The notes under the pieces: generated by a model
Databases searched by the model: none
What the model saw: the letters and a program-made list of their open reading frames with translations, nothing else
What the model was told of the DNA's origin: nothing
In this document: positions 44,261 through 56,298 of the stretch, piece after piece
Layout: each line of letters opens with the position of its first letter
Position numbering within the stretch: the first letter of the stretch is position 1
Assembly (NCBI GenBank): GCA_037447655.1
Contig: JBBHKE010002621.1
Coordinates: 55,401-119,400, forward strand
Length of the DNA: 64,000 nucleotides
Source: Zygnema cylindricum
Lineage: Eukaryota; Streptophyta; Zygnematophyceae; Zygnematales; Zygnemataceae
Direction of reading: 5' to 3'
Position numbers and translations under genes: made by a program

Positions 44261-45627
44261 TCTACTTTTCCCAATTAAATGTACCATGTGATAGATATAT
44301 GCCAATATAATTACTGATATCCGAAAAACTTTTCGTTTTGAACTCTAGTCTCAATACAAACCATTTATAGATCTTTAACGTTACATTTATTTTACGGTTT
44401 AAGTATATAACCACCCAAGTGCAACTTCAAATTTACAAGTAATAACCTTGTGGGGTATTATCCAACCATCAACTTTGTGGTTATTATTCAACCACTTGTA
44501 ACCATACCCTATAAAAACTTAGACAAGTATAAGAGAAAACATCATGGAATTCATAAAACATAAATATCACACGCTACAACTAACTCTAAACATAAACCGC
44601 AAACCCATTGTTTTGATTAATAGGATGATTCTTATACTGCATATACCAACACAACACCATACCGTTTGTTTTTCCAAAGAGACCAAACATATAGGAACAA
44701 TGTTTGACTACGACAATGTACCATTGGGCGAATGAAGAAAAAAAAATTGAAATAAAATTAACAAGTTTAACAATCGGGTTATAAAGGTGCGACGTGTGTA
44801 AAAAAATGTTTTACAACAATTTTTGAACTAATATTTGTAATGCAACATATGTTCTTGGTAGGCACCGTTAGCCCTACGAAGTGCGCGAGCCATTATGGCT
44901 TGTTTACATATTACTAATTCGTGTCGACACAGAGAAAAAATGCGCAAAAATAACACACTCTACTACAACATTTATTGATATCCAAACTTTTATCATGTCT
45001 CAATAACAATATCCATTAAATGTTAACAAACCCTCATCTTAAAGTCATAAACATGGGTTTGTACTAAACACTCGTTACTAAAGGAAACCCTATATTATTG
45101 TCAACAGCAAATTGTACCCCCTAATAATAGTTTGGTGTGAGGAGACGTGGATAACTGCATTCGACTATCTTAAATATTATTCATTAATTTAGTTCATGAT
45201 TTAATGCCAACTGTGCCGCGAGCGAATCAATTTATGTTTAGGGGCCGCAATCGAATAAGCATTATTGACGACGACAATTACTGACAAATGAAAATTAAAT
45301 TAACACGGTTATGCGACATATACCCACTCCGGTCAACGGAAGGACTAAAATGAAATCATTATAGTGGGAAATAACCATAGTTACCGTACAAACAATTCAA
45401 GTAAATTAAAAATCCGTGTACAGACCACGGTCGGATTTAACGTCTCAAAAAATAAAATTATTGCAAACAATTGCAAGATACCCGTCAGTATCTGGCAAAA
45501 TGGTGAGCGTAATGCCTTTTTGGCTCTAAAACTCCATTCTCACCAAACTCACCATACGGGCCAAATTTTAACGAATGTAGTTTGTACCTTTTAGACTTTC
45601 AACTTCTTCACATCACCGTATGACCAG
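44261..45627. other. AT-rich intergenic DNA, no gene seen
   Basis: Short frames only. Nothing coding or repeated within the window was recognised apart from common A/T runs. Confidence 0.5.
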
Positions 45628-45635
45628 TTAAAAAT

Positions 45636-47392
45636 GGGAATTGATCATGACAGTGACTGTTTTGGTTGCGCACACTGATTTACGTCACTTTGTCAAAAAT
45701 TGTACGTTTAAAGTACACGTTGGTACAAATAAAGTACCGTTGAGTACAAATTTGACGGTCAATCGGTTGGACAACTTTGACTTTCAAAATATTGTTTCAG
45801 CCGCTTAAAGTTTTGCCGCGCTTGCAGACGTCGACCGTCATAATAAAATTAGCAATTCACACGGCCGGCGAACGTTTACGGTAACAAAATTGCGGCAACC
45901 AAATGTAAATAAATGTGTTGCAGACAGCCATTTTTTGTCTTTACGTGAGCTCCACGGTGAGAGCACTTAGAGCGTTGTTCCATAACGCGGTCTCAGTAAA
46001 CGTCAAAAAATCGTTTACTGAAGCAAACGTTCTAGTGTGTCGGCTCAGTAACCGACATTTTATTTGCGTGGCACACTTTGATTCGTTCACGTAATAGATG
46101 AATATGATTCTGATACTCTTCAAAGAATCTCTGACAGCAAATGGTGACCACATATTTGTACCAGCGAAGGTAAAAAATGACTCGTACGACGCATCGACTA
46201 AAATCTGTACGGGCGGTCGTAAATTAAGATTTAAGCCTACAAAAGTATCACAATGGTTAGTGGATGGCAACAGATGCGAAAATAAAATCCTTCGTCAAAG
46301 ATTTTCTTGCGGCTTCCGGTGGCCTTGCATCCTCCTTGGCAGAAGGCACATGTCATATGCGACGTGTACCCAACTGGTCGCGCGGTCAACGTGGATATTT
46401 GTTCACTTTTCCACGAGGCACGATGCTTTTCGTTCAGGCGCTTAGAATTGACCTACTCTGGGTCACTTGTTGGGAACTGAAATTGTCAGACGATGGCGTA
46501 TCCGATTATGCATCCGACGGTCCACGTTTACACCCATAAACGTGGAGAATCAAATCCCTCATTAAGTAGGCTTGTTTTTTGACATTTTTTTTTTGGTACG
46601 GCATTGGACGAATCAGTATGACTTTCAGTAAACAACGGTATTTTTTCCCTTATGGAACCTCACCCTTAGCCGCAAAATTGAAATTGAATCGTCTAAGCGT
46701 TACATTGAACTTAGACGCAAATTGAAACGAAACCTCTTTAAACTAAACTGAACTACTGTAAGTTTTGTACGGAAATATTAAAACGCACGAAACGAAATTT
46801 TGATGTCAATGTAAAAATGTTGATTCGTAGATAGTGTGGCTCGATTTCGTCGCGCGTGACGACGCACATTTTTTTCATTTAATTCCAATTGATATTTTTA
46901 CGCCGGTTTGTTTTATTATAGTGTACAAAGTTTATTTCGTTTTGTGCGTTTTAGTATTTCGGTACAAGACTTATAGTACTTTAGTTTAAAGAGGTTTCGT
47001 TTCACTTTGCGACTAAGTTCAATGTAACGCTTAGACGATTCAATTTAAATTTTGCGGCTAAGTGCTCTCACCGTGGAGCTCACGTAAAGACAAAAAGTGG
47101 TTGTCTGCAACACTTTTATTTACATTTGGTTGCCGCAGTTTTGTTATCGTAAACGTTCGCCGGCCGTGTGAATTGCTAATTTTATTATGACGGTCGACGT
47201 CCGCAAGTGCGGCAAAACTTTAAGCGGCTGAATCAATATTTTGAAAGTCAAAGTTGTCCAACCGATTGACGGTCAAATTTGTACTCAACGGTACTTTATT
47301 TCTACCAACGTGTACTTCAAACGTACAATTTTTGACAAAGTGACGTAAATGACTGTGCGCAACCAAAACAGTCACTGTCATGATCAATTCCC
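45636..47392. mobile_element. long-hairpin foldback element with 8-bp TSD
   Basis: Outer inverted repeat: 45636 onward (GGGAATTGATCATGACAGTG) pairs with the sequence ending at 47392 (CACTGTCATGATCAATTCCC). Arms are about 330 bp up to 45969, and pairing continues from 46666 to about 46800 against 46928-47060 once an inserted MITE is removed, giving arms near 465 bp and a loop of about 125 bp. TTAAAAAT lies immediately outside both ends (45628-45635, 47393-47400). An 8-bp duplication fits hAT or a MULE-like foldback. No transposase is present. Confidence 0.88.
45970..46665. mobile_element. PIF/Harbinger-like MITE inside the foldback element
   Basis: 696 bp between two TTA triplets (45967-45969 and 46666-46668). 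Ends are GAGCGTTGTTCCATAACG and, on the other strand, GGGTGAGGTTCCATAAGGG; both are followed by a TTTACTG/CAGTAAAC motif. Removing it restores continuity of the foldback's left arm (GAGCACTTAGCCGC matches the right arm). TTA target and G-rich TIR fit Harbinger/Tourist elements. Confidence 0.75.
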
Positions 47393-47400
47393 TTAAAAAT

Positions 47401-49460
47401 TGTAGGTTTTAATGTTTGAAAACTTTCCAAGGTAAAATTTATGTGTAGCACAATTCTGGAAATTTTTGACATTGCCCAAGTGGACGCATGAAAAAACTGT
47501 TGTACGAAGTTGTGTTCACACGTGGTATTATTTCGCACTCGTGAATGCTTATGTTTTTTCAATTGTGGAACTGGCCTTAAAGTTGGTGAATTAATTTACA
47601 GCATTAATACTTATTAGAAAAAAATAGTAAAATACTCTCATTTACTTTTTATTGCGTGGCTCATTATGGACCACTCGATAAAATCGGTAACTGCGTAATC
47701 ATTTATCAACGCTACACCGCGAATCGTAATTAGAGTAAATTACTCTAATTCGGTCGCTCGAAATTTCAACTCTATCACATGAAATAGAGTAAATGATTAT
47801 ATTTTTTTCATTAATCTATTTTAGGTAAAATTTAATTAACGTTTTTAATTCTAATATATGCTCGTTTTAAATAGTGTGGAGTACGGACGACCTCCGACCG
47901 TGCAAAATTGTACTTTATTAAGTAAAAAAGTACAAATAATGATTTAATACAGGCCGTTATCATGTAACTGCGTTTTAACAAACCGCGTAGTGCAAACGTC
48001 ATAGTGACGATAAACTGTACGTTTTGCCAAATTCTGTATGACTACCTTATTTACAGTAGATCGAAATGAAGGTGAGATGCCAGGACGACTCTTTGAAGGA
48101 ATCATTTTGAAAACTGCGTGGAAGGATCTAAGCGATCAAGAAATCACTAGTATAATTAGCATAACTGATGTAATCGATATAATTGGTAATTTTAGTATAA
48201 ATGGTGTTTTCGGTGTAAATGGTAGTAATACTATAAATGGTAATAAACGATATACTTAAACGGTATAATTAGTATAGAATTATAAATGGTATAATTTAGG
48301 TAGTATTACCTGCAAACCATGGCTGCCGAACAGAGATCCTTGGGACCGAGAAAAGAGAACACGTGAAGGGCTGACGTGGAGTCAAGGTTGAAAAATGGAC
48401 TCCGACAGAGGTGAGAGGTTGAATCCATGGCGGACGGTCAGGTACTGTAGCTTGCCGTGATGATTGGAAGAAAAAATGAGTTAGAAAGGAAGGTCAGAAC
48501 AAATTTGAGAAACAAAGAGCAAAATCAGAATTGATACGGAACAGGATTCAGTGAAACAGGCCTGGTTGGAAAAAGTTAGAAAAACCAAACTCAACCAAGA
48601 CTCTTTTCATTAGTTATCATTTTGCGGGCTTTCTTTTTTCATAGCTATCCTCTGCTTTGGTAACTGATCCTGCAAAGAAGAGAATTAAAGCACTGACGAA
48701 CAGCACAACGTCATCTTTTCCTTTCCTAATTCTTTACTACGTGTTGTAGTGACGTCATGGTGTGCGTTCGGAAACACCGATTCGATCTACCGTACGTGTG
48801 GAATTTCAGCACTACATGATTCATAAAACAGTCATGCAACTGTTACTACAGTGCAGTACAGTACTGTACTTTTCAGTACTGTACTGCAGTGACTGTAAGT
48901 GACATCGTGAATCGTATTTTATCAAACAGAGATAAACTACAGTATAGTACAGTTATAGTACAGTTCTTTGCCAGGGCGAGCCCCAGGCTGCTTGCTGCTC
49001 AATTTGAATAAAAATCTTAAATCTGAATGGCAGGCGCCCATCACGTCACATTTCCGGTCGTTTTGCAAACCATGCGATGACCCGTAAAAAACAGTCTCGC
49101 TTAGCCTTAATGAATGCGGTAACGGCTGAAAATCAAGTGAACCATTTTCTACGCCCGTGAAATTAAGGCCACCCGCCCATCCGATCACTCTTCGCGTCAT
49201 TTTGCAATGGCGATAACCCGCAAAAAATAGTCCCACTTAACCTTAATGATTGCGGTAACTGCCGAAAATCAACTGGGCCTTCTATAATGTTACGCGTGTA
49301 GTCTATAAAGGAAAAACAAATCAGGATGAAGGGAGCATTCATGTCGATCCACTAGAAATCTTCGTTGTTGACCCGAAAATCTAAATTGGAGCTACGCGAT
49401 ACCGAGCTTAAGGACAATTTTGAAAAGCCTTCAATACCATGGTACGGAAAGCGAAACGGT
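47401..49460. other. intergenic DNA with small hairpins and diverged duplications
   Basis: No gene seen. It has TATAAATGGTAATA-type low-complexity repeats (48145-48300), a perfect 14-bp-arm hairpin (48853-48866 with 48874-48887, GCAGTACAGTACTG), and a diverged tandem pair of about 84 bp (49050-49135 and 49190-49275, sharing CTTAATGA, GCGGTAAC and GAAAATCAA). Confidence 0.5.
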
Positions 49461-49464
49461 TAAA

Positions 49465-49772
49465 CCATAGTTCAAAAGTAGGTGAAAGTAGGCCCATACA
49501 ATATGCCTATTGTATGCAAAACATACAATAGGACCTTAAGACCCATAATGTATTTGGACCTACTTGGACCAATTAAAACATTCAGAACAAAAATTGGACC
49601 AATTAAAACATTCGGACCAAAAAAAAATGTTTACACCGTCAGATTCGGACAATCGGACGGTCGCTGATAGAAGTAGCGATCTAAGAAGATCACATGAAAA
49701 GCCCATAACACAACTTACGATAAAGGCGCCGACCAAAGGCCTACCATAAAAACGCCTACTTTTGAACTATGA
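49465..49772. mobile_element. small MITE-like inverted-repeat element
   Basis: CATAGTTCAAAAGTAGG near 49469 and its reverse complement CCTACTTTTGAACTATG near 49755 bracket about 300 bp. Inner bases include GCCTATTGTATG/CATACAATAGG, a second short hairpin (49505-49532). No coding capacity. The target duplication is unclear (possibly AAC). It lies just upstream of the CCX gene. Confidence 0.6.
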
Positions 49773-49933
49773 ACCAAAGGCATGGAAACGACGCTTACGC
49801 AGTGGACGCCTACAAAGCAATCAAGAAGGCATATAGTGTCTAACTTTCCGACACCCTAATTTTCATTTCCATCAACTGACCTTCATTGCCATCCATTCAT
49901 CTGTGGGAAAAGCTTGACAGCAGAAGGGAAGCC

Positions 49934-52900
49934 ATGGCCACTTTACAGCGGAAGGCTATCCTACGTTTAGTTCTCCTATTACCTCTTCTTTTATTGTTTA
50001 GACATCAGCAGCAAACTGCTTATACTGGTGAAAAAGTTGAATATTCTTTAGAAACAAAGCATATAAATACTAACAAATTTGGTTTTCTTAGGCATGGCTG
50101 GATGTCTACTTCTTATGTCAAACATGACCTTAATGATGCTCGAGTAGAAAAAAAGAGAGAATTAGGGTTAGGGTTAGGATCTCGACGCTCCTTACTTGAC
50201 ACAGAAACCAATATGATTGGAGTCGATAAAATAAACTCCACAGAAGTGAATAATGACAACAAAGCAAGTTACAAAACTGGCAATGTGAGTTTTGTAGATA
50301 ATGACACGTCATGCAATGACGTCATGCGCCATTTCGGATATCCTGACGAGTGTTCGTTCGTACGAGCACGTGACTCCTGTCACTCGGGAACATTGGTGGA
50401 GTATTTGGAGTTTTACTATTGTACTTGCAAGAATTTCCAGTTTTTCGGAGCCGCAGTCTTAGGACTTGGCTTGATGGCTCTCTTTTTTATGCTCGGGAAC
50501 ACAGCCGCAGATTATTTCTGCCCTTCTTTGGAAGAACTTTCGGAGCTCCTTCATCTCCCTCCGACAGTCGCCGGTGTCACACTTCTTCCACTAGGCAATG
50601 GAGCCCCTGATGTTTTTGCCAGGTCAGTAGAACACAATCTCCTCTTTTATTCATTTCAAAATGCTTTCAAAGTTTATTCTGGAAGCATTATTGGTAGGAT
50701 TACTGATTGTGATCAATGTCATTTCTTACCATTTGCATGACGTGGAAGGCTCACTATTTAGCCATTGTTGTGAGTTGCTTGACAGATAGGTTTTTTAGAC
50801 GGTAATTTATTAGAGAAATGGTCCTATTTTAATGCCTTTGAAGTTTGTATATATTGTCATTATGTAACCCATGTACTGTACATCATCTACTGTTATCTAA
50901 GGCTGGCAATGAATTCCTTCTGAAATCTGAAGTCCTATATACTGCACTGCCGATCGCTATTAGAGTCAATCACTCTAATTCCAGTGAGTGTTTTTTGACC
51001 CAAAATTGTAAATTGGTGTTAATAACACTATTTGAGTATTAAAGAGCAACGCTGCAAAACCTAATTAAGTAAATTCTTATTTATGTGTCAGCGTTAGTAA
51101 TTCACTAGACTCTAATAATGACGGGCGGTGTACACGGTCCATCGCTATTAGTGCAAGGGAAATTCTAGTATTAAAGCGAAATTAGTATCAATAATACTAG
51201 TTCACGGCAAAGTGACGTGGCCGATTTTCAGTTACTCCCTGAACAAGTGTTATTAACACTATTTCATGATTTTCAGCCTAAAAGTTGTTACGGAATTAGT
51301 CTTATTAACACTAATAACGATGGGCAGCGTACTTATACTCTTTTGTGAATGGGCACGCAACTTATGAGCAGCACCCCTTTTACACGTCCACCCTACATGT
51401 TCACCACCCTTTTCTCGCAAACTTTTCCCTTTCCTGGCCTTCCCTTCCCTTTGGCAAACCCTTCCCTTTCCTTCTCTTTGGCAAAGACTCTTTTTTCTTT
51501 CCCTTTGGCAAACCATTTCCTTTCCTTCCCTTTGGCAAACCTTTTCTTTCCCTCCCCTTCCCTTCTCCCTTCCCTTTCCTTCCCTCCCCTTCGCTAATAC
51601 CACTGTGCCTTATGGGGGTAGGCATTTTGCAGCATTGCAGCATTTGTCGGTGCTGGTGAGGGCCAAGTGGGACTCAATAGTGTGTTGGGAGCCGGACTTT
51701 TTGTTTCCACCATTGTCGCGGGGTCCGTTAGTCTCGTAGTGGCCAATATGGGTACAAACATTCGTGTCGACAGGGTTTCTTTTGTTCGGGACGTTTGCTT
51801 CTACCTGATCTCCCTTGCGGTAATTTCCTTATCCTGGGTGACAATTGTTGCTACATTGCCTTGGCCATCACCATTAGAATTTGCACCGAGTCTTTTTTGA
51901 GTGCATGCTTTTTTGGCTCGAATTAAGTGTTATTAGTTCTAGTTAGTGAAGTGGCCCATAATGAGCCACGTGGCAAACATAATCTAGCGTAGTTAATTCC
52001 TAAATCTGCTTTAACTCTAGTAATTTACTACCTGTAATAGTGATGTGTGGTGTAGTTTGGTCGATAAGCAACTATGGCTATGGAGGCACAACAATCGAGT
52101 CACAGTAGATGGTCTTCAAAGCCTCCTTTTGTACATTCTCCTTTTCTCCTATGGACTTTATCATGTGAGTCTCATTTGCAGTGAAAACTTTGTCAGAGAC
52201 GTCGTGGCAAGTTTTGCCAAACCTTTGGCAAGATGCTTCATGCTAAATCATAACTTCTGACATTGATTTGCCCTCCATACTTTTGATTTGACCGGAGATT
52301 TAATTAGAGTGGTTAAGAATAATCTTTTGTTTTTTCCTGAAGCTTGTTGTACCAAGGAATTCCTAGCCCATTATGTGACCAGTCGTATTGTAGTTGAGTC
52401 ATTTTTTTGTACAATATCTTGATCTCTTCAACCATCAGCTTTACGCTGTGCCACTGACCTAATCCTTTAAAATTTGGGAAGCGAGTATGACAACCCTTCA
52501 TCATCTGATATGTCTTCTTTCAGGCAACAACTTGTGTTGAAACGTTCCATATGCTCTAGAAACTACATTCTTGTGATATTTTGCCCAACCTATGGCTTTT
52601 CTTGAACTTTCATTTACCTCCTTTGTGATGTTGCCTCTTGTAGTAGTCAACCACTCTTTTGGGGCGTCTCCTCAAAGAGGATGAGCTTACGGCTTGTCTC
52701 AAAAAACGTCTTTCACCTTCTGTTTTACTTTTTTGCAAGGCATTTCTGAGAGTTCTCAATCACGTGTCAATATTACTTTCTGTTGATTTCAGGTGCTTCT
52801 GGTTATAATCGTTATTGGCCGCATACACCTCACGTGGGCCATTGCCTTTTTATCCATCTACTTCTTGTATGGAATTTCAGTTGGTATCTCTGAGTTCCTT

Positions 52901-54433
52901 AGGGTTTCTCGACCTCAAAAACGTGAAATTCTTCTTCAACCGGTATCTCGTTTGAGAATGGATACGATAAACGAAGAAGATGATGGTGCATGGCTTTACG
53001 AGCCATTATTGGCTCCTGACGACATACCCAATGGTGGTCCTGAAGATACGCCCAACAGTGCCCATGGCCTCCCTCAATGGCTCTGGACATCAAATGTTGC
53101 CATTTATTCTGTTCATGAAGGACCTCATAGCCCTCGACCTTTGTGGGGATGGAGTGAAGATGAAGAGGAACGGCCACAAGTAAGGCCCATCATTTGTTAT
53201 TTGTCGTTGTTTGCTGTTCATCGATATTCGTTATTCGTCTTTTGTCGCATTCGTCGTTCGTTGTTCTGTTGTTGGAATTTTTGTATATTTTTTTTGTTTC
53301 TAGGAAGGGTATAATGCTTTAAACGACGTTGATTCTGGTGCAGTAGAGCTTTGTCTGGATACAATTTTTTGCAAATTTTGTTTGCTGGAGAGTGAGAATT
53401 TAGAGTTTGAGTTATAAAGACAGCCGGTTGAATTAATTCTAGAGCTCCTAACTCTGGTGTCTGCTCCTGTGAATTTCTTACAAAAAACTACTGACAGTTT
53501 GGATGGCATCTGATGAATAGTGGGGAACTAGAGTTATTTATTTTATCATAGCGACCAGTAGTCCTGTAAGAGGTCGATTGTAGATTGCCTGTGAAGCTCC
53601 TCTCTTAAGCTCCTTTTTTTAATCTCCAATTGTTTCTATTTTTGCAGGCTTCTATTTGCAGTTTCCATGGGATCTGTGAGTACCTAATCAAGCTTCCTAT
53701 TATGCTTCCTCGTCGCCTCACCATTCCGTCCCGTCAGGTAGACGATTGGTCCAAACCATTTGCAGTAGCAAGTGCCTTTTTGGCGCCCATTTTATGTGCT
53801 TTCGTCTTATCTGACGGAGCTCGTGCATGGAAACCCTACCTTTGGGCGAGCATTATCAGTTTAACATGTGGTTTGGCCGCCCTTTTCTTAACGAATTCCT
53901 CTCGTCCTCCTAAGAGATTTGCCTTGCCTTGGGTTTTGGGCGGTTTTTTAATGAGCGTTGTATGGTTTTACATCATCGCGAACGAATTAGTAGCGGTTTT
54001 AGTGGCAATTGGAGTTATTCTTCAAATCGATTCGGCTCTATTGGGACTCACGGTTCTCGCGTGGGGAAACTCTATGGGAGACGCCGTCGCAAATCTCGCC
54101 ATGGCTTGTAGTGGGAGCCCCGATAGTGTACAAATAGCGTGGTCGGGATGTTACGCTGGTCCCATGTTTAATAATTTGGTCGGTATCGGTTCTTCCTTGG
54201 TTTTGGCGAGTTGGAAAACGTTCCCTAACGAGTTTCTTATACCGAGTGACCCGACGTTGTTATATACCATGATGTTTTTGTTAGGAGGTCTCGTTTTTGC
54301 CCTCGGAGTCTTGCCGGCATATAAAATGAGGTTTAGTAAAGTGCTCGGGATTGGTCTTATAGGACTATACCTTTCGTTTATGACTTTAAGAGTCCTTTAT
54401 GTTATCGGTGTGGTATCGTTGCCCAGCTTGTAA
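49934..54433 (+). CDS. CCX: cation/Ca2+ exchanger (CCX family), 4 exons
   Basis: Exons 49934-50622, 51633-51819, 52793-53179 and 53648-54433, joined by GT-AG introns, give 682 residues. The ATG sits in GCCATGGCC, a strong context. Residues 5-25 form a hydrophobic signal-anchor (LRLVLLLPLLLLF), then a polar Asn-rich region. The first exchanger repeat holds FFMLGNTAADYFCPSLEEL and the motif GNGAPDVFAS, spliced inside the Ser codon. A hydrophilic acidic loop follows (NEEDDGAWLYEPLL to SEDEEERPQ, exon 3). The second repeat has WGNSMGDAVANLAMA and several membrane spans to the C-terminus VLYVIGVVSLPSL. GNGAPD and GNSMGD carry the metal-binding acidic residues of the CaCA superfamily. CCX proteins exchange K+, Na+ or Ca2+ for H+ or another cation across plasma, ER or vacuolar membranes. 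No disruption was seen, so the gene appears functional. Confidence 0.92.
51395..51600. repeat. pyrimidine-rich repeat in CCX intron 1
   Basis: Repeated TTCCCTTTGGCAAACC units (at least four) in a CT-rich background, ending 40 bases before the exon-2 acceptor (51632). It may simply act as an extended polypyrimidine tract. Confidence 0.7.
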
Positions 54434-56298
54434 TGTAAAATAATATGCTTTATAAAATAATATGCTTTATTAAAAACGAGAAAGCATATATGGTATATGG
54501 AAGCATGTAGTGGAAATGTATAGTGGAACTGATAGGTTATAGTGTACATATGACGAATTTTGGTTAAAGTGTACGAAGTGTTTTAAGTTTTGTTTTATTA
54601 TAGTGTGGATAGCCCAACAGCTGTCTTGTGGAACGCCTAAAAAAAAAAAATTGTGGAGCTATTTAGATATTATTTTTTGAAAAGAGGTGTTTGCTTAAAT
54701 TTCTAGGCTGATCTGTTTTGTGTTGAGCACTTAATGGATTTGCTACAATGGTAGAAAAATGTTCCTTGAGTCGACAAAAATGGCTCCTTTTTATTTGAAA
54801 ACAGATGTGTTGTGAAGCTGTAAAGCTGGAGAATAATAAGAGAGCGGGTTGATGCAAGTCACTGGAAACTGTCGTTTTCTTGCAAGCTCTTTAAATATAG
54901 CTTTTATGCATAATATCAATAATAATAAGATTGATAAGAATCACACTTAAAAGCACCCAGGTACATGGAAACGAAAGGAAAGGAGAAGTCAAATAACATT
55001 ATTTATGCCTTCAGTGTGGGAACCCTAGTGCACCACACGAGTAGGAGAGATTCTCTAACGTGGTTTGATTCTGCAACTCCACTGTAATGGTGGTAGGTTT
55101 TGCATTTTACACATATTTTTTATATACTTCCGCACGTTGGTTCTTGTGCAAGTGTCACTGTTTAGTTATTAGTCAGTGCCGTGAAAGATCATAAAAAAGC
55201 TTTCACTTTAAGAAAGAATCATCTCGTCGAGTTTTTCATTATAACTAATGGTGGAATAGAATGATGCCCAACGCCATTATCTCTTACAGGTTTAATGTGT
55301 AAAAAAAAGCAGATGAACGCTATATATTGTCAACACATACAGTACACACGTAATGCACGAAATATGAGTACAAGTACAAAGTAACAATGTATTATTGTTT
55401 TCGCACATTAAATGTATGGCTTGTATAATGACAAGTCTTTAAGTATGATTAAAACCTCATCTACTTGAGAGGTCCTCCAAAAGGTTTTTCACAACATCTT
55501 GTAGAAAAATAAATAACTATGAAATAATTAGTGTGGAGACATAACAACACCGTATTTGAACAATTCCATTCCTCATGAGGTTCAATATCCTTGATTGTGT
55601 TTTGGATTAAGTGTTAATCTATTGTGAGGAAAATATGACCTTGTCGACATTTCTTATTCACATACATGTGCATTTTCCATAAAAAGGGTTCTTTAGGGAT
55701 ATTTAGTATTTTCTAAGGTTTTTTAGGGTTTTGTTAGGGTTAGGGGTTTTTTTGGGTTTTTAGATATGCTTTTCAAATGGGTGACATACAGAACTATACA
55801 TCATTATATGTTGTCGTTTTCCAAGTAATCCATCATGTATCCATACTATAACTGTCTCCAGCTTGGAGAATGTAGAAAAGAAAAATAAACTTTATTGTGA
55901 AATTAATAACAAAGAGTGACCGGTGTCCCGTAATGCTAAAAACCGTTACCTCCCGAATAGGTTTAAAAAAAAAGAAAAAAAAAGAGAAATACCCGAGAAT
56001 GACATTTATTCTATGATAAATTAGCAAAAAATACCCTGGGTTATAAATTAGATCTCCCCTATGAAAAAGACAATACCCGGTAACGACTTATTGTTTTGCC
56101 TATAGGCCTTTTCAAAAAAAAAAGGCTTAACAAGAAAACTTCAAAAGCTAACCTACCAAGATTTTCTTTTACCTAAATACCTAAAAACATGGTAGGTATT
56201 ATTGTTACTCGACCGTTTTCTTGGTGGATTTTGACCAAATAAAATGATTCACGATCCTCGTCGACTTAAAAATAAATAAACGAATTAACAAACTATAT
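54434..56298. other. intergenic region between convergent CCX and MIP genes
   Basis: No gene seen. Just after the CCX stop is a direct repeat TAAAATAATATGCTTTA. At 55688-55760 there is a run of telomere-like TTTAGGG/GTTAGGG variants. Otherwise AT-rich. The 3' UTRs of both genes must lie here. Confidence 0.6.

Noticed and set aside
46098-46539. Open frames inside the Harbinger-like MITE
   Set aside because: About 90-115 codons, no similarity to a transposase that I can recognise, and overlapping in two frames.
49886-49933. Earlier start for the CCX protein, 16 residues upstream
   Set aside because: The first codon there is TTG; the ATG at 49934 in GCCATGGCC is the better start.
50163-50183. 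Telomere-like GGGTTA repeats
   Set aside because: Only three units, in the coding frame of CCX exon 1 (Leu-Gly-Leu-Gly); no sign of interstitial telomere.
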